64,000 nt of DNA from Microthyrium microscopicum. Lineage: Eukaryota > Ascomycota > Dothideomycetes > Microthyriales > Microthyriaceae. The position numbers and the translations under genes were made by a program. Position 1 is the stretch's first letter. Every line of letters begins with the position of its first letter. The notes beneath the pieces were generated by a model. That model was not told where the DNA came from. It saw nothing but the letters and a program-made list of their open reading frames with translations, and did not search any database. Location of the stretch: the NCBI GenBank assembly GCA_010405405.1, contig MU004232.1:453481-517480 (forward strand). Direction: 5' to 3'. Positions 45,668 to 56,836 of the stretch are shown here, piece after piece.

Positions 45668-46661
45668 ATTCCTACGTTCTCCATGTCACGATAGCTGTTA
45701 TGAATTATCCCGAACCTTTCCAGATATCATAGAAAAAGACGACACTGATTGCTCCACCACGAGAACCATCCAGCATTTCCCGGCGACGATTCCCAATATC
45801 CCAATAAAAACGGCTTTTGACGCGAAAAAAAGCGATGCATGAGGTGTGAGAAGTACGATTAAATTTGCAAGGGTGGCTATTTGTTTTTGTTGGTTCATGC
45901 AAAGACTTGATGAATGTTTATGCTTTGATGTTTGTTCGGCGTCTGATGTTCTTTTGCGTTGGCTGGTTATACCATCTTCTGTTTCCTGCTTTTCTTGTAT
46001 GAAGAGGGATGGCGTGGATGTGTAGATTTGTTTAGGTCGTTGAATCAAATTTATAGTAAATTACCTTGGTGTCTTGTCTTGAAATTGGGAATTCGAGAAA
46101 TTACAAGATCTGAGCTGAGGAAGCGAAATCTCCTCCTTCTGGAGTGCCAAAGGGTATGTGATGATATCTCTGAATCTTCATTCTATTCTCATCATTATTC
46201 CTTCATTGTGTAACGTCTCTGAAGTAATGAAATATTCCTCTACAACGCCCTGCTTGCCAAATATTTTCTTGCAGTCCTCGACTCCTCGTGCCACCATCCA
46301 TTGGGTCTGCCCATGGAAGTCGCGACAAATACCACAAAATGCCAAAACTTGGCTCCTCCGCTTTCTCGCTTCTCTATAAAGCTTGTTGCTATATCATCCA
46401 ACGAATCGTGGTGAAATCAGCCATACGCGTAGAAATAGGAGAGTCAAGCCTTCGGGCCGTTCGTTGGCGGTTTTGTACCAACCTGAATTACAGCCACACC
46501 GTCCGTATCCGGAGTGAGGCTTGAAATTATCGTGGAGATGCAGTAAAATCCCTTTTCTAAGAAGTAGTGGTTAAATACAAGTACTCGTGGCTGTCCTCTC
46601 CATGTATCCTCTACTGTAGTTCCATTCATTCATTTGGTTGTTTTTAGGTGTTTCTCTCACT
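45668..46661. other. 1 kb without a gene
   Basis: 3' end of GLT1 and promoter of the next gene. Nothing else supported. Confidence 0.5.
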
Positions 46662-48113
46662 ATGAAGTCTTTCGTTATTACCCTTCTGGCCTTGTGTATG
46701 TCTTCCATACATACATCACTCTTTTAACGGACTAGCTAATTGTAATTTCTAGGTGCTGCTGCGTCGCCTGCGACCAGTGCTAATAAGAGATGCGAAGTCT
46801 GGTGCGACAATACTAATAATCCCGGCTCCTGTACATCTCAAGCGAAAAGTGGCCTTGGAGCTTGCTATACTTGTGGTCCTTACAAGACTTTGTCGAGTGA
46901 AAAGTTGTGTGACGGCAAATGCGCAGACACGGCTAGTGACGCGAAAAACTGTGGTTCTTGTGGAAATGGGTGTGGTTCGAAGAAGATATGCAGCGCTGGG
47001 AAGTGTGTCAAGTCGGTGGCATCGGCATTGCCATCGTCAAGTCTCAAAGTGACAAGCTCGAAAGCTGGCTCGAGTTCCAGTGTCAAATCGATTTCGAGTC
47101 CAAAAGCTTCGAGTTCGAAGGCGGTGTCTTCGGTTCCAGCTTCCAGCGTTAAATCAACTTCAAGCGTTAAATCAGCTTCAAGCACAAAACCAGTTTCAAG
47201 TTCGAAATCAACATCGAGCCCGAAGCCGACATCTTCTGCCACAAGCACCTTGAGCGGCTCAACTTCCTCAACATCAACAACATCGTCTTCAACGCAAATA
47301 TGCTCTCCCAGAGGAGTCCCCGGTCGCCAATTCGCACTCCTCGCACAAGGCGGCGTAGGCTACAAATACACTCCTCCAATTGCAGACATTGTCCCACAGG
47401 AACCACTAGAAACACAATCGGCAGTTTTCAACACCGCGCTTTTGGCCTGCGAGGAGCTATGTAAGCGTGAAGATACTTGCCGAACCATCCACATCTCCAA
47501 TACCACATCATCACCATACCTGACCTGCGGTCTAAACGCAGAACCATTCAACAACGCCACTGATTTCACCTATGACAGCACATCCACGGATCCTCAGTAC
47601 TCCTGGGTTTACAATGTTACCAACTGGCTCTCACCCTGGCGCGTAATCGACGATGCTCAATTCGAGACAGGCTGCCTTCCTCCGTGGACCGAGATCCAAC
47701 CTCTAGGTCCATCCGGTCCCGCAGCCATAGTCCAAACTTGCGACAACAGCACTGCCTGCGGACCATACATGGCAAGACTTGCTGCCTCGCAGACAACAAA
47801 TGCCGGCAATGACTTTTCTCTCGGGATTGAGCAGTCTCCCGCTGTCATCGGTGGAGTGGCCTATTATCTCTCAGCTTCCATCAAGGGCACAAGTGGATCA
47901 CTGAAACTCGTCAATACGGCAGACCCTAGCGCGACGCAGGTGTTCACACCTACAGGTAACTGGGAGACGATACAGATGAACTTCACAGGTGTCGTTGGTC
48001 AGTTTATTGAGTTTGTGGCCTTTGATGACACTGCATTCGACTGGTCGATTGGTAATGTCCTGGCCGTCACTCAGGCGGATTATGCTGCTGGAGGCACTTG
48101 TTTTGGCTGCTAA
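46662..48113 (+). CDS. secreted Cys-rich protein with Ser/Lys-rich linker and lectin-like C-terminus
   Basis: Exons 46662-46695 and 46753-48113 join across a 57-nt intron (phase 1) into 464 residues. A signal peptide (MKSFVITLLALCAAASPA) is followed by a Cys-rich head (about 25-95). That head ends in the CADTASDAKNCGSCGNGC pattern typical of Stig1/dickkopf-like extracellular Cys modules in fungi. Then a low-complexity Ser/Lys/Thr linker (about 96-190) likely to be O-mannosylated. The C-terminal 270 residues start with a PAN/apple-like stretch (ACEELCKREDTCRTIHIS) and end in a beta-rich region with N-glycosylation sites that resembles carbohydrate-binding jelly rolls. Probably a wall or matrix adhesin-like protein. 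No catalytic residues recognised. Confidence 0.78.
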
Positions 48114-48246
48114 TTGTATTAAATTCTGCATAAACTAATGTTTAAAATACAATCCCATCTTCAAATCTCCCCCGCGCTTTTATTAGTACTTGAAATTGAT
48201 AAGCAGGCTGATCTGATTATATATGCTCGCAATGCTACGCTCCCGC

Positions 48247-49475
48247 TTATTCATCGTCGCCCTCGCTGCTAATCTCGCTGGAAGTAGAATCAGGACCTAT
48301 GAAAACGCGTATGATGCCCATCTGTGCCTCCACTGAACCTCCATGGTTCATTACATTATATTCCTTGGTATTGTAGTATGCCTTAGCATACATCTTGTCC
48401 CCTTTCTCAACTCGTCCGAAAGAAGTACACTGGCCTGGGTCCGAGATATGTTTGCCACCAAATGGGTCGTGATGGGAAGGATCGTCTCGACGAGCCAACG
48501 TCGTGGTTGCGTGTGAGTGACTACTCGCTGGCACAGTCAAGCTACCATATCCAGGTCGCCGGTTATAAAACATTTTTGAAGAACACGCCAGTTTATCGTT
48601 GATATAAAGTTCCACGCGCGTGCCTCCGTCATGCATATGCCCCATGGCCTGAAGTAAAACCCCGGATTCTGGAACAGTGTATTGGAGATTTTTATTATCT
48701 TGTGCGTATGAGCCATTTTGGTAACGTGGTGTGCCAACAGAGTTCCACATGAGATACGAATCTCGGTAGTTCTCTGCTTCTGGGCTGCTCTTGGGTATGT
48801 ATTCGTACGTGACGGCGAGTGATACGTTGACATCTTGTTTGACGGCACTCATATATTCCAGGAGGAAGTTGACATTTGATGGCCAGTCAATGCCGTACTT
48901 GTAGCGGGTATTGAGACGGAGAGTGGGACGTTCGTTGCCTCCAGCCCAAAGAATTTGAGGACCGAGTGGTGTCATTGATGTCATTCTGTCGTAGCTGGAC
49001 ATAACGCAGTGATGCATCCAGATACCATCTGATGTCAGGATTTCGGTTCCGTTGTCGTACCTATAATAGTAGTGTCAGAGAGAATTCAATACAAAGACGT
49101 AGTATTGAAGCATACCTCGAAGTATATTGCATTGCCGTTACAATACAATCCTGCTCTTCGCAAGGTGACTTGGCGGACATTTCGAATTTGCTAAGCGTTT
49201 TCCCTGCCTTCAAATTCCATGGCCCATAGAGGACTTCCTTGCGTTTTGCGCCATCAAGAGGTCTATTCAACAATGAGCATTTTTCTCACATTTGGTATAG
49301 GTAGAACCCACGCCGTCGTCTCTAGTCTCGGTAACACACGATCTCCCTGAGGAGCACTACTCCAGTCAGGTCGCACCACCTGAGCTGGATTTGAGACAGG
49401 ATCAGCATTTAGCGAAGGCCTCGCAGAAGCAGTAGAGCACAAAGTAGCAACGAAAGGAAGTATTAAGGAACGCAT
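48247..49475 (-). CDS. PHM-like secreted protein, paralogue 1
   Basis: Exons 49475-49312, 49262-49116 and 49060-48247 (minus) give 374 residues. Signal peptide MRSLILPFVATLCSTASA. Two beta-rich halves carry a His-His pair (His120-His121 in WMHHCVM) and a GHMHDGG motif (His245, His247). The pattern recalls the copper-binding His-His and His-x-His sites of PHM/DBM-type monooxygenases and their fungal secreted relatives. The order YGPW...PC.E.DC......Y..NG......G...HH is shared with the paralogue at 53600. The exon 1 donor (GTGGGT) was chosen because the nearer GTGAGA gives a 27-nt intron and a stop. Copper dependence and substrate are not shown. Confidence 0.7.
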
Positions 49476-50421
49476 CTTGAATGATTGAGTTTGCGAAAAT
49501 CGATGGAACTCCAACACCATTAAGACTTTGATAGCCGTTCAAGCTGTCATGGCATTTAGTCGGGAAAGACCACAGACAATTAAAAACAAATAGGCTAAAA
49601 ACAAACAGGCATGTGCTTCGGTACCTGAACTCCATATTGAAAATGTTCAGATTCCGGTATTTATTCTAATCCTAGCATGCCGGGGCTGTGCCTGAGAGTA
49701 TACTCCACAATTGACCAGGTGCTTAAGAATCCATGGAATGACGTTTATGGTTCGCGAGGCTGTATATAGTATGATCAGCGCAGGAAGTAAGAATATCATA
49801 AGAGAATCCAGGTACGGCCGCTTCCGAGAAGACTGTATAGTAAAGACCAACAATCCTAGGCGACCATCTGTTCTTGGCTTCAACAAGACATGCACTTATG
49901 CATTGAAAGATGGTGATAGTCAAGCCGGAATGACAACTATCCAAGCTTTACTAGATGTTTCAAATGGCCCCTAACGAATGTCCATTATGTTTTCGTGAAC
50001 TAATATGTTTAGCATGTCAAAGACGTAAGCAAAAGAGTAGTATAGGCCCCAATATACTAAGGCTGTATATAAATACAGCCACGGCTGGTCAAAGCCCTCA
50101 ACCTTTGACGGCTCCATCACCTTTTAATATATTGAGGAATATATTTTTCTGAATAGTGCGTTTGCCTTCGCTCCTCGGTCCAATAGATGCGGGAATAAAA
50201 ACAGGTTTGAGCAAGAAAAGTTTGCGCTTGTAGTCTCTCTAAGCACCTGAAAGGCAATACTCGCGTGCCTTGCGAGTGGTTCCACGGAGTAAGAAGCGTC
50301 CAGGGGGGTTCCTTTGCCGTCTATTCTACGCATCTTACACTTTCGGAAGACTCGGTCGCTAATATTCTTGAAATGCTTAAACATGAAGTGGACAGTCAGT
50401 GCGGGCTGAATTAAGTCTCTA
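49476..50421. other. spacer left of the Mutator-like element
   Basis: Promoter side of PHM-like paralogue 1. At about 49961-50152 a short plus frame has two CxxC pairs (ECPLC, CLAC) and could be a zinc-finger remnant, but it is too short to call. A small hairpin lies at 50061-50080. Confidence 0.45.
50061..50080. repeat. 8-bp-arm hairpin
   Basis: GGCTGTAT, a 4-nt loop, then ATACAGCC. Could be a terminator-like or chance hairpin. Confidence 0.4.
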
Positions 50422-50430
50422 AATCCGAGG
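50422..50430. repeat. 9-bp target-site duplication, left
   Basis: AATCCGAGG, repeated exactly at 53463-53471 on the other side of the element. Confidence 0.85.
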
Positions 50431-50514
50431 GGGGGATTCTAAACGACCCCTTCTTCCAGCTAATCTCCCCCTAACTTCCAGCTATTCTCCCCCTAGTAGA
50501 TCCGAAGCCGAAGG
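50431..50514 (+). repeat. left terminal inverted repeat of the MULE
   Basis: 84 bp starting GGGGGATTCTAAACGACCCC. Matches the reverse complement of 53379-53462 except at two positions. Confidence 0.88.
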
Positions 50515-50840
50515 AGCTATTCCTAAATAGGAAGTCCGTAATAAATTCATAGTGTTATAGTGGTACTAAAGCATAATTTTGGTGTCCAAAGATCTAATAT
50601 TTTATCAACTAAAGCACTAAAACTACACCAGCAGCTATAAAGCTACAATCCCAAGAATTCTACAATTTTAGGCGTAAAACCACAAGATCTATAGAATCCC
50701 AACTATACAACATCTCTTCACCGTTTTTAAAGCATAAAACAATCATTCCGCAACGTATCTCAACCCCATTTTTAGTATAGCAATAAATCAAGTATCCCAC
50801 ATTCTATCCTAACCCCCGTTTTAGCGTAATAATGCTACAA

Positions 50841-53159
50841 TTACTTACCACGAGCTCGTCCTCCTCGTCCTCTACGAGATCCACGCCCTCCGCACCCTCC
50901 GCGTTGTAGTATTAGTCAAGCTAAAGCAGCCTAAAGAGCTATAATTTGGCGGCGTAATTCTGCTATCTCAAGATCTTTATCGGCCATAATATTCTCACAG
51001 ACGCGCACTAAAGGTTTAATAACGCGCTTCTTACGCTGTAGAGCTTCAGCCTAATCAGTATCTTCAGCCTAATCAGTGTCTTCAGCCTAATCAGTATCTT
51101 CAGCTAAGTCAACAGTCTAAACAGGATCTAGTAGAGCTTCAAGAATCGCGTCAATATCCTCAAAATCCTCATTATCTCCCTCCTCAATTATCGCGAGCGC
51201 TAATGAAGATGCTACAGCCAAATTTGTAGTATTCGATGCCGCTAAAGTCGCATTCTTACGAGGACGTCCTCATTTACATTTTAGAGGACCTATTAAAAAT
51301 ACTAGTATAGTTAAAGCTACTAAAGCAGGAGAAATCTCCCAATATGAGAGATCTCGACGAGTTGAAGTTACATTAACATCAGCTCAAGGACGTCCACTAC
51401 TACGAACAACCACAGGAGGAAGAATTCGAGCTTAAACTAGTGGTATAAGTACTAGAAGGAAGCCAGTAATTAGCTACGCGCCATTATAAGCGTTATTAAG
51501 AGGTCGTTCATAGTACTAATATGAATCAACGTCTTCTCTACCCACTATCCACTACGATATAAACGCTAATCGCGCTCAAATAGTATAAGAACAAGATAAT
51601 CCATAAACAGCTTCAAAGAAGCCAGTACAGCGCAAAGTATTTAGCATCATATCTTTTGCTTTGTAGAATTGCTTTACAATCTCCAAAATAGCATAATTAG
51701 CAACAGCTTCGTGAAGTCGCGGAGGAAGGATTAGAACCAATAAAGTACTAGTATTTAATCACACTCGAATTGAATCTAAACCGATAGCTTTGCAAATACG
51801 ATTAAGAGAGGTATAGGTAGCGTTCTTGCAATATACTACCACTTAATCAAGATCTAGCTTTAAAGAACTAAGCCATTGTTTAATAAAGCTATAGAGACCT
51901 TCTAAAGGTAATTATAAGACAGCAGTAAAGTAGCAAGCACGCTTAATAAAGGCCTTACAAAGTTCTTCCTTATGGTTAAGCCAATTATTACGAAGATAGG
52001 ATATAAAATCCTTATATTCTTTAAACTATTCTATAAGTGCAGTCCACACAATCTCGTAGTCTTCAACGGTAGTAGCTTCAACGACATTCTGCCACATCAA
52101 CATAGCAAGCTTTTGCTATTTATCTACATTATTAAATACTTCAGATCCAAAGGGCATATTAACAGTACTAAATATCGCCTTAATATAGAATTCAACAGCC
52201 TTATTAACATAGAAGAGGCAAAGAATCTAAGGGACATCTAGAAAGCGCTCGCTAACAGCGTTCTTCAACGCCGCACATTTGTCTATAACGATAACATTTA
52301 GCATCTTCAAGTTATTAAATCGAACACAATCGTTAAAGGCTTTCAAAGCGTTAGAATACTACCATTACTTCTCACCAATCATAAACATAAACGCCGCAGA
52401 GAAGTAGTAGTTTATTAGTGTTTTGCCAGCAATATAAAGCAACAGCATATTATAACGATTAGTGTAGTAAGTGCAGTCCAAAAGCAAGATATCTAGATAC
52501 GATCAAAACATTATAATCTGCTCCATAGTAGTAAAGAATAGCATTTCAAGATTATTATCGTTGTCCGTAAGAACCTCAACATTCCAGGTGTCAAGATTAG
52601 CAAGGAAGGAGTCTAACATAGCTTAAAGAGAAGTACGACCGTTTAGACGCAATAATCGTTCCTTTTGAAGCAAGTTAGTAATGTCTTTTAAGACTAAATT
52701 ATTAGCTAGATCCTTCATAGCGAGGGTGCCCATAATACGTCGAACAGCAATGCCACTAGACGACATATCTTGAGCTTGTTGAGCAATATTCTTATCCTTC
52801 ATCTCTTAACAGCAATGAACAGGATGTACGGCAGCATGTCAAGAGCCAGAATAGTTATAATCTTTATCTTTAAAATACATATGCCATCGCTCAGTAGTAT
52901 CATCCTTTTTAAGCTTCAATTTCCATAGACAACCAACGCGTTTAGTTAAGGAATTCCACGCGCCAGTAGATATTAAGATATTAAAGCGGCTACAATCACA
53001 GGCAAGGTAGTAGGTGTGTTTAATCGCGTCTTTAGGGTCAGGCTTCAAGCGCTCAGTAATAACGGCGTAACCATACAAAATGCTATAATTATTAATTACA
53101 AAAATTGCTTCTTCAGCTATTGCGTACGTATTATCTGGTAAGTCTAGTAGTAGAGCCAT
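50841..53159 (-). pseudogene. MULE/FAR1-type transposase pseudogene
   Basis: The reading frame from ATG 53159 to TAA 50843-50841 is about 772 codons with no net frameshift but with more than ten in-frame stops. The first 106 codons are open. They show a zinc-binding-like FAR1 region ending CLWKLKLKKD...WHMYFKDKDYNYS, where Tyr replaces the expected His residues. Downstream are the core DILLLDCTYYTNRYNM and YIAGKT...YYFSAAFMFM stretches of fungal MULE transposases. The C-terminus has a WEIS motif, an acidic tail with three 18-nt repeats and an Arg-Gly-rich end. Stops are TAA/TAG/TGA at places where CAA, CAG or CGA would fit, as expected of RIP. It cannot make active transposase. Confidence 0.82.
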
Positions 53160-53378
53160 TATTTAGTATAGATACAGCGGTATTGTGGAATTTATGTAGT
53201 AGAATTTATGTATTAGTAGAGAGTTATTTTAGTAAATATTAAAGACTTAGAAGATTTAAAAGACTCGAGGGGTAGATTACGCGGGACTTAACGCTAGTAA
53301 TGCAATATAACGAAATTATTATAGAACTAAACTAAATATAGCTAAAGTAAACGCCACTACCGAGCCCTAACCCGACAT

Positions 53379-53462
53379 CCTTCGGCTTCGGATCTACTAG
53401 GGGGAGAATAGCTAGAAGTTAGGGGGGGATTAGCTGGAAGAAGGGGTCGTTTAGAATCCCCC
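53379..53462 (-). repeat. right terminal inverted repeat of the MULE
   Basis: 84 bp, inverted relative to 50431-50514, ending GAATCCCCC at 53462. Confidence 0.88.
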
Positions 53463-53471
53463 AATCCGAGG
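53463..53471. repeat. 9-bp target-site duplication, right
   Basis: AATCCGAGG, identical to 50422-50430. Confidence 0.85.
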
Positions 53472-53599
53472 AGACCTAAAGAGGTGATATTTACTACGAA
53501 AGGAAGCGGTGTTGAATTCAATTTTGTCTTGTCCACTCGTTCTCGTTCTCGTTCTTTGTCGTGTCTTTGAGTCGCTAGAATCATAATTGGGGCGCAACA

Positions 53600-55293
53600 A
53601 TGGTCTGTAACAATAAGACATGGCTTACAGCTCTTCTCTACTTGGCTGGCCTGTCAATAACATCAGCGACACCAATGGTGGCAGGTAACACACCGGACGA
53701 CATTCAGCTTCCACCATCTGTTCCGCCTAAGATAAAACTCACCGACAAGCCAGCCGATCCCTCTGGAAAGCTTGTCAAAGTTCGCTATGGACCATTCGAC
53801 TTGCCACCAAATGCCATGTTCAGCGCACTTCCACCGCAATTTGGCGGAGCTGTAATTCACAAACCATGCGACGAGTGCTTCCTTGGAGCCTTCCAAGGAG
53901 GAATGGAGTACGAAGATGGATCCGAGGCGAATGTCAACAATGGAGCATATCTACACCACTTCGTCGTTGTGAATAATAACAAACCAGATTGGCTTTGCGG
54001 TTTGTCTGTGTCTGGTATGGGAAGACCGCAGTTCATATACAACAGCGGTAATGAGCGTCCACCCGTTCGTCTTAACACCAAGCATAAATTCGGAATGCGA
54101 GTCGACAAGGGCGATTCGTTTAGCGCTTTGACGGAGATCATGAACATGAGCAACCAAACGCAAAGGGTGTATGTGACGACCATTTACGAGGTCGTTCCCC
54201 TCGAAACTCCAGGCTATCGAGAGGCTACTCACTTGCGAGCGGATGTCTGGCACTGTGGAGGCAGCGATGTGCCGGCTAAGATGGGTGCTTATCACTGGAC
54301 CAGTCCAAATATCACGAGTCCATACTCAGGCGTAATTTTGCATAATGATGGGTAAGTGTCATACCAGTCCCTTTCTTCCAAGTAAAGTTCCGTTTTCGGC
54401 AAGTGCTAATGCTTTCCTCAGACATGGACACGATGGAGCAACAGAGGTAAAATTGCACATCAACGACAAAGTCTATTGCAATTCCATCCAGTATTATGGT
54501 CTAAGACCAACCGCAGTCCAGCCGAAAGAGCTTTCTGCCCAGCATGGGGAAAGTCACCATAGCATGCAATATATCTCCGATGCAGTAGCCTGTGAAAACG
54601 AAGGCAGACTTGAGAAAGGAGATGTGTTCAAGACTGAAGCTTTTTATAACGGAACAAAGTACCCTCAGATGATGTCGAGAGGTCATCTAGAACCCGTAAG
54701 TTATCCGAGATTGTCTGAGTTTGTGATGAGATATGTGTTTTACGTTACTTCAAGTCCGCTAACGCTCTGAACAGCAAATGGGCATCAGTTTTCTGTACAT
54801 CGGAAGAGATGAAAATACCTTGAACGATAAACTGCCCTTTTCTCTCACACCAATTGGCGGTCTACCAGTAGAGATGAACTATACCTCGCCATACCCCCGG
54901 ACCAACGTCTCAGCCATGTTGGCAGGACTTGGAATACCAATGACTGCCAACCTATCCCAGATAATTCCTGGCATTCCTCCATGGTTCAATCTGTCGGATC
55001 CAAGAGTCATTGCGCCGATCACACCATTCAATCGTACCATGCCATTACCTGTTCAACACCAGACTGCTCAAACGCCAGCGTTCTTCTCGGACATTATAGA
55101 CAAAATGTTGGTGGCTGTGGTTCCAGGACTACCAAAGGAGTTCAAGGTTTCGAATATTTACGTCCCAGGTGGAATCAACTTGAGTCAGATGGAATTGTTG
55201 ATGGAAGAAATGCTTAAGCGTAGCGGTATTCAGAATGCATTCACAGCATTTGGAGATGCCAGCCATCGCCTTTTGCTACGTTCCATGTTCTAG
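53600..55293 (+). CDS. PHM-like secreted protein, paralogue 2
   Basis: Exons 53600-54351, 54422-54695 and 54775-55293 give 514 residues. A signal peptide (about 1-24, ALLYLAGLSITSATP) is followed by a domain with YGPFDLPPNAMF, PCDECFLGAF and YLHHFVVV (His119-His120), then HGHDGATEVKLHIND (His252, His254). The order matches paralogue 1 on the other side of the MULE. A C-terminal extension of about 120 residues (TNVSAMLAGLGIP ... LLLRSMF) is absent from paralogue 1. Secreted, probably metal-binding by analogy with PHM-type monooxygenases, but unproven. Its start lies 129 bp from the right target duplication, so its promoter abuts the transposon. Confidence 0.75.
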
Positions 55294-55838
55294 TCGGGTG
55301 GAGCTGGAAACCGAGAGTCGTCTTTGAATATCGAGCCATGCATTTGTAAACGAATGTCTCAGCCTCCTCACATGGATTGCGCGGCGCATTGCTAGTCTTT
55401 AAAGAAGTGAGTATAATATCAGTTAAAAGTTGCGTTAATAGTCAATAAAATTCTGCATCTCATTTATATCTTCATGGTCTTGAAAGTGTCGTGATGGTTC
55501 GTCTTTGCAGACTCGGAGCACAATCTGTAGTGCATGAGAAGATACCATAGTAGACAGGCCGTGACTAGAAAACCGGGCCATTGGTTGTCTTAAACAATAG
55601 CAAGCAAAACAAGATAATGTACAGTATTGAATTGTATATATTGAAGGAGAGAAGAGATGAAGTTGGAGATTATCTTGGCGTTGAGGCAAGAGTAAAGGTC
55701 GTTCATTTTTTTGGGAAGGCGCGACAAGGGTCCCACTATTTTTCTTTGCAACTTGCCCACATTTTTCAGCAAACTAACTAAACCACATCTTCTCTTATTT
55801 GGTCTCACCAGTATAATTATGCCGTGCCAATTCTAGCA
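55294..55838. other. spacer
   Basis: Between PHM-like paralogue 2 and REX4. Nothing supported. Confidence 0.5.
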
Positions 55839-56774
55839 ATGAGTCTTTCTAGCTTGTCAAGTAACTGGAAGCTACTTCAGCAAAGGCTTGCTGGCTCTTC
55901 TCAGTCGAAGGATGGAGCACCGCAAACAGAAAAGCTAGCAAAGTCAACGAAGCGAAAAGCCACAGCATTGAAGGACGAGAATACCAGCTCGAAGAAACGA
56001 AAGGCCGATACAAACGAATCGCCTCGAGCAGCGCATCGAAAGTCCAAGCCAATGTCGAAACCGCGCGCGAAAAGCCTCACCGAAGAGCAGAAACCCACCC
56101 TAGAGCCCCCGTCACGGCCGTCAACGAGCCTCTCCAAGCACGAAACTACTCACAATGATGTGGAAAACGAGGGAGTATCGCCCACTGCTCTGGCGGGCAA
56201 GTTCATTGCCTTGGATTGCGAAATGGTTGGCGTGGGCCCTACACCCGATCAAGACAGTCAGCTCGCGCGAGTGTCGATGGTGAATTTTCACGGAGAACAA
56301 ATTTACGATACCTATGTCAAGCCGAAATTACCCGTCACCGATTATCGCACGGCCTTTTCTGGCATCAGACCACATAATCTGAAAGTTGGCCGACCCTTCA
56401 GAGAGGTACAAAAGGATGTTGCGACGTTTCTGGAGGGACGAGTGTTGGTTGGACATCATCTCAAGAGCGATTTGCAGGTATTGTCCATGAAGCACCCAAC
56501 GAGAGATACACGAGATTCAGCCAAATTACAGAAGTTCAAAGATCTGAACGGGGGAAGAACGCCAAAGCTGAAGTTACTGGCGAAGCTAATCCTAGGTCTG
56601 GAAATCCAAGGAGGCGAGCATAACAGTGTGGAGGATGCAAGAGCTGCGATGATGCTGTACAAGGCAGAGAAAGATGCATTCGAAATGGACTCAAGACGCA
56701 TGTTCCCACTCGTCGCTCCCGGATTCGGGACTTCCACAGCCGGATCCAAGAAGAAAAAGAAGAAGCGAAGATGA
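55839..56774 (+). CDS. REX4: Rex4, RNA exonuclease 4
   Basis: Intronless, 311 residues. A basic N-terminus rich in Lys (nuclear/nucleolar type) precedes a DEDDh exonuclease domain from about residue 121: Exo I ALDCEMVGVG (Asp126, Glu128), Exo II VGHHLKSDL, Exo III HNSVEDARAAM. A Lys/Arg tail KKKKKRR follows. Rex4 orthologues take part in pre-rRNA processing. The ATG at 55839 was chosen because MSLSSLSSNWK matches the family start, and the frame upstream has only a GTG. It is convergent with the methyltransferase gene, 62 bp apart. Confidence 0.92.
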   Translation: MSLSSLSSNWKLLQQRLAGSSQSKDGAPQTEKLAKSTKRKATALKDENTSSKKRKADTNESPRAAHRKSKPMSKPRAKSLTEEQKPTLEPPSRPSTSLSKHETTHNDVENEGVSPTALAGKFIALDCEMVGVGPTPDQDSQLARVSMVNFHGEQIYDTYVKPKLPVTDYRTAFSGIRPHNLKVGRPFREVQKDVATFLEGRVLVGHHLKSDLQVLSMKHPTRDTRDSAKLQKFKDLNGGRTPKLKLLAKLILGLEIQGGEHNSVEDARAAMMLYKAEKDAFEMDSRRMFPLVAPGFGTSTAGSKKKKKKRR

Positions 56775-56836
56775 AATAAATTAAGTTCTCTATCATGAGA
56801 TCTATCACGCTAAATGCCAATAAACCAGCCCAACGC

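Larger units (their letters stand above)
50431..53462 (-). mobile_element. Mutator-like DNA transposon (MULE), RIP-damaged
   Basis: 3032 bp bounded by 84-bp terminal inverted repeats (50431-50514 and 53379-53462, two mismatches) and a perfect 9-bp target duplication AATCCGAGG. Long inverted ends plus a 9-bp duplication are typical of Mutator-like elements. The interior encodes, on the minus strand, a FAR1/MULE-type transposase interrupted by many stops. The element is visibly AT-rich relative to its neighbours. It lies between the two divergent PHM-like paralogues. Intact TSD and nearly identical ends mean a fairly recent insertion, then point-mutation inactivation. Confidence 0.88.
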
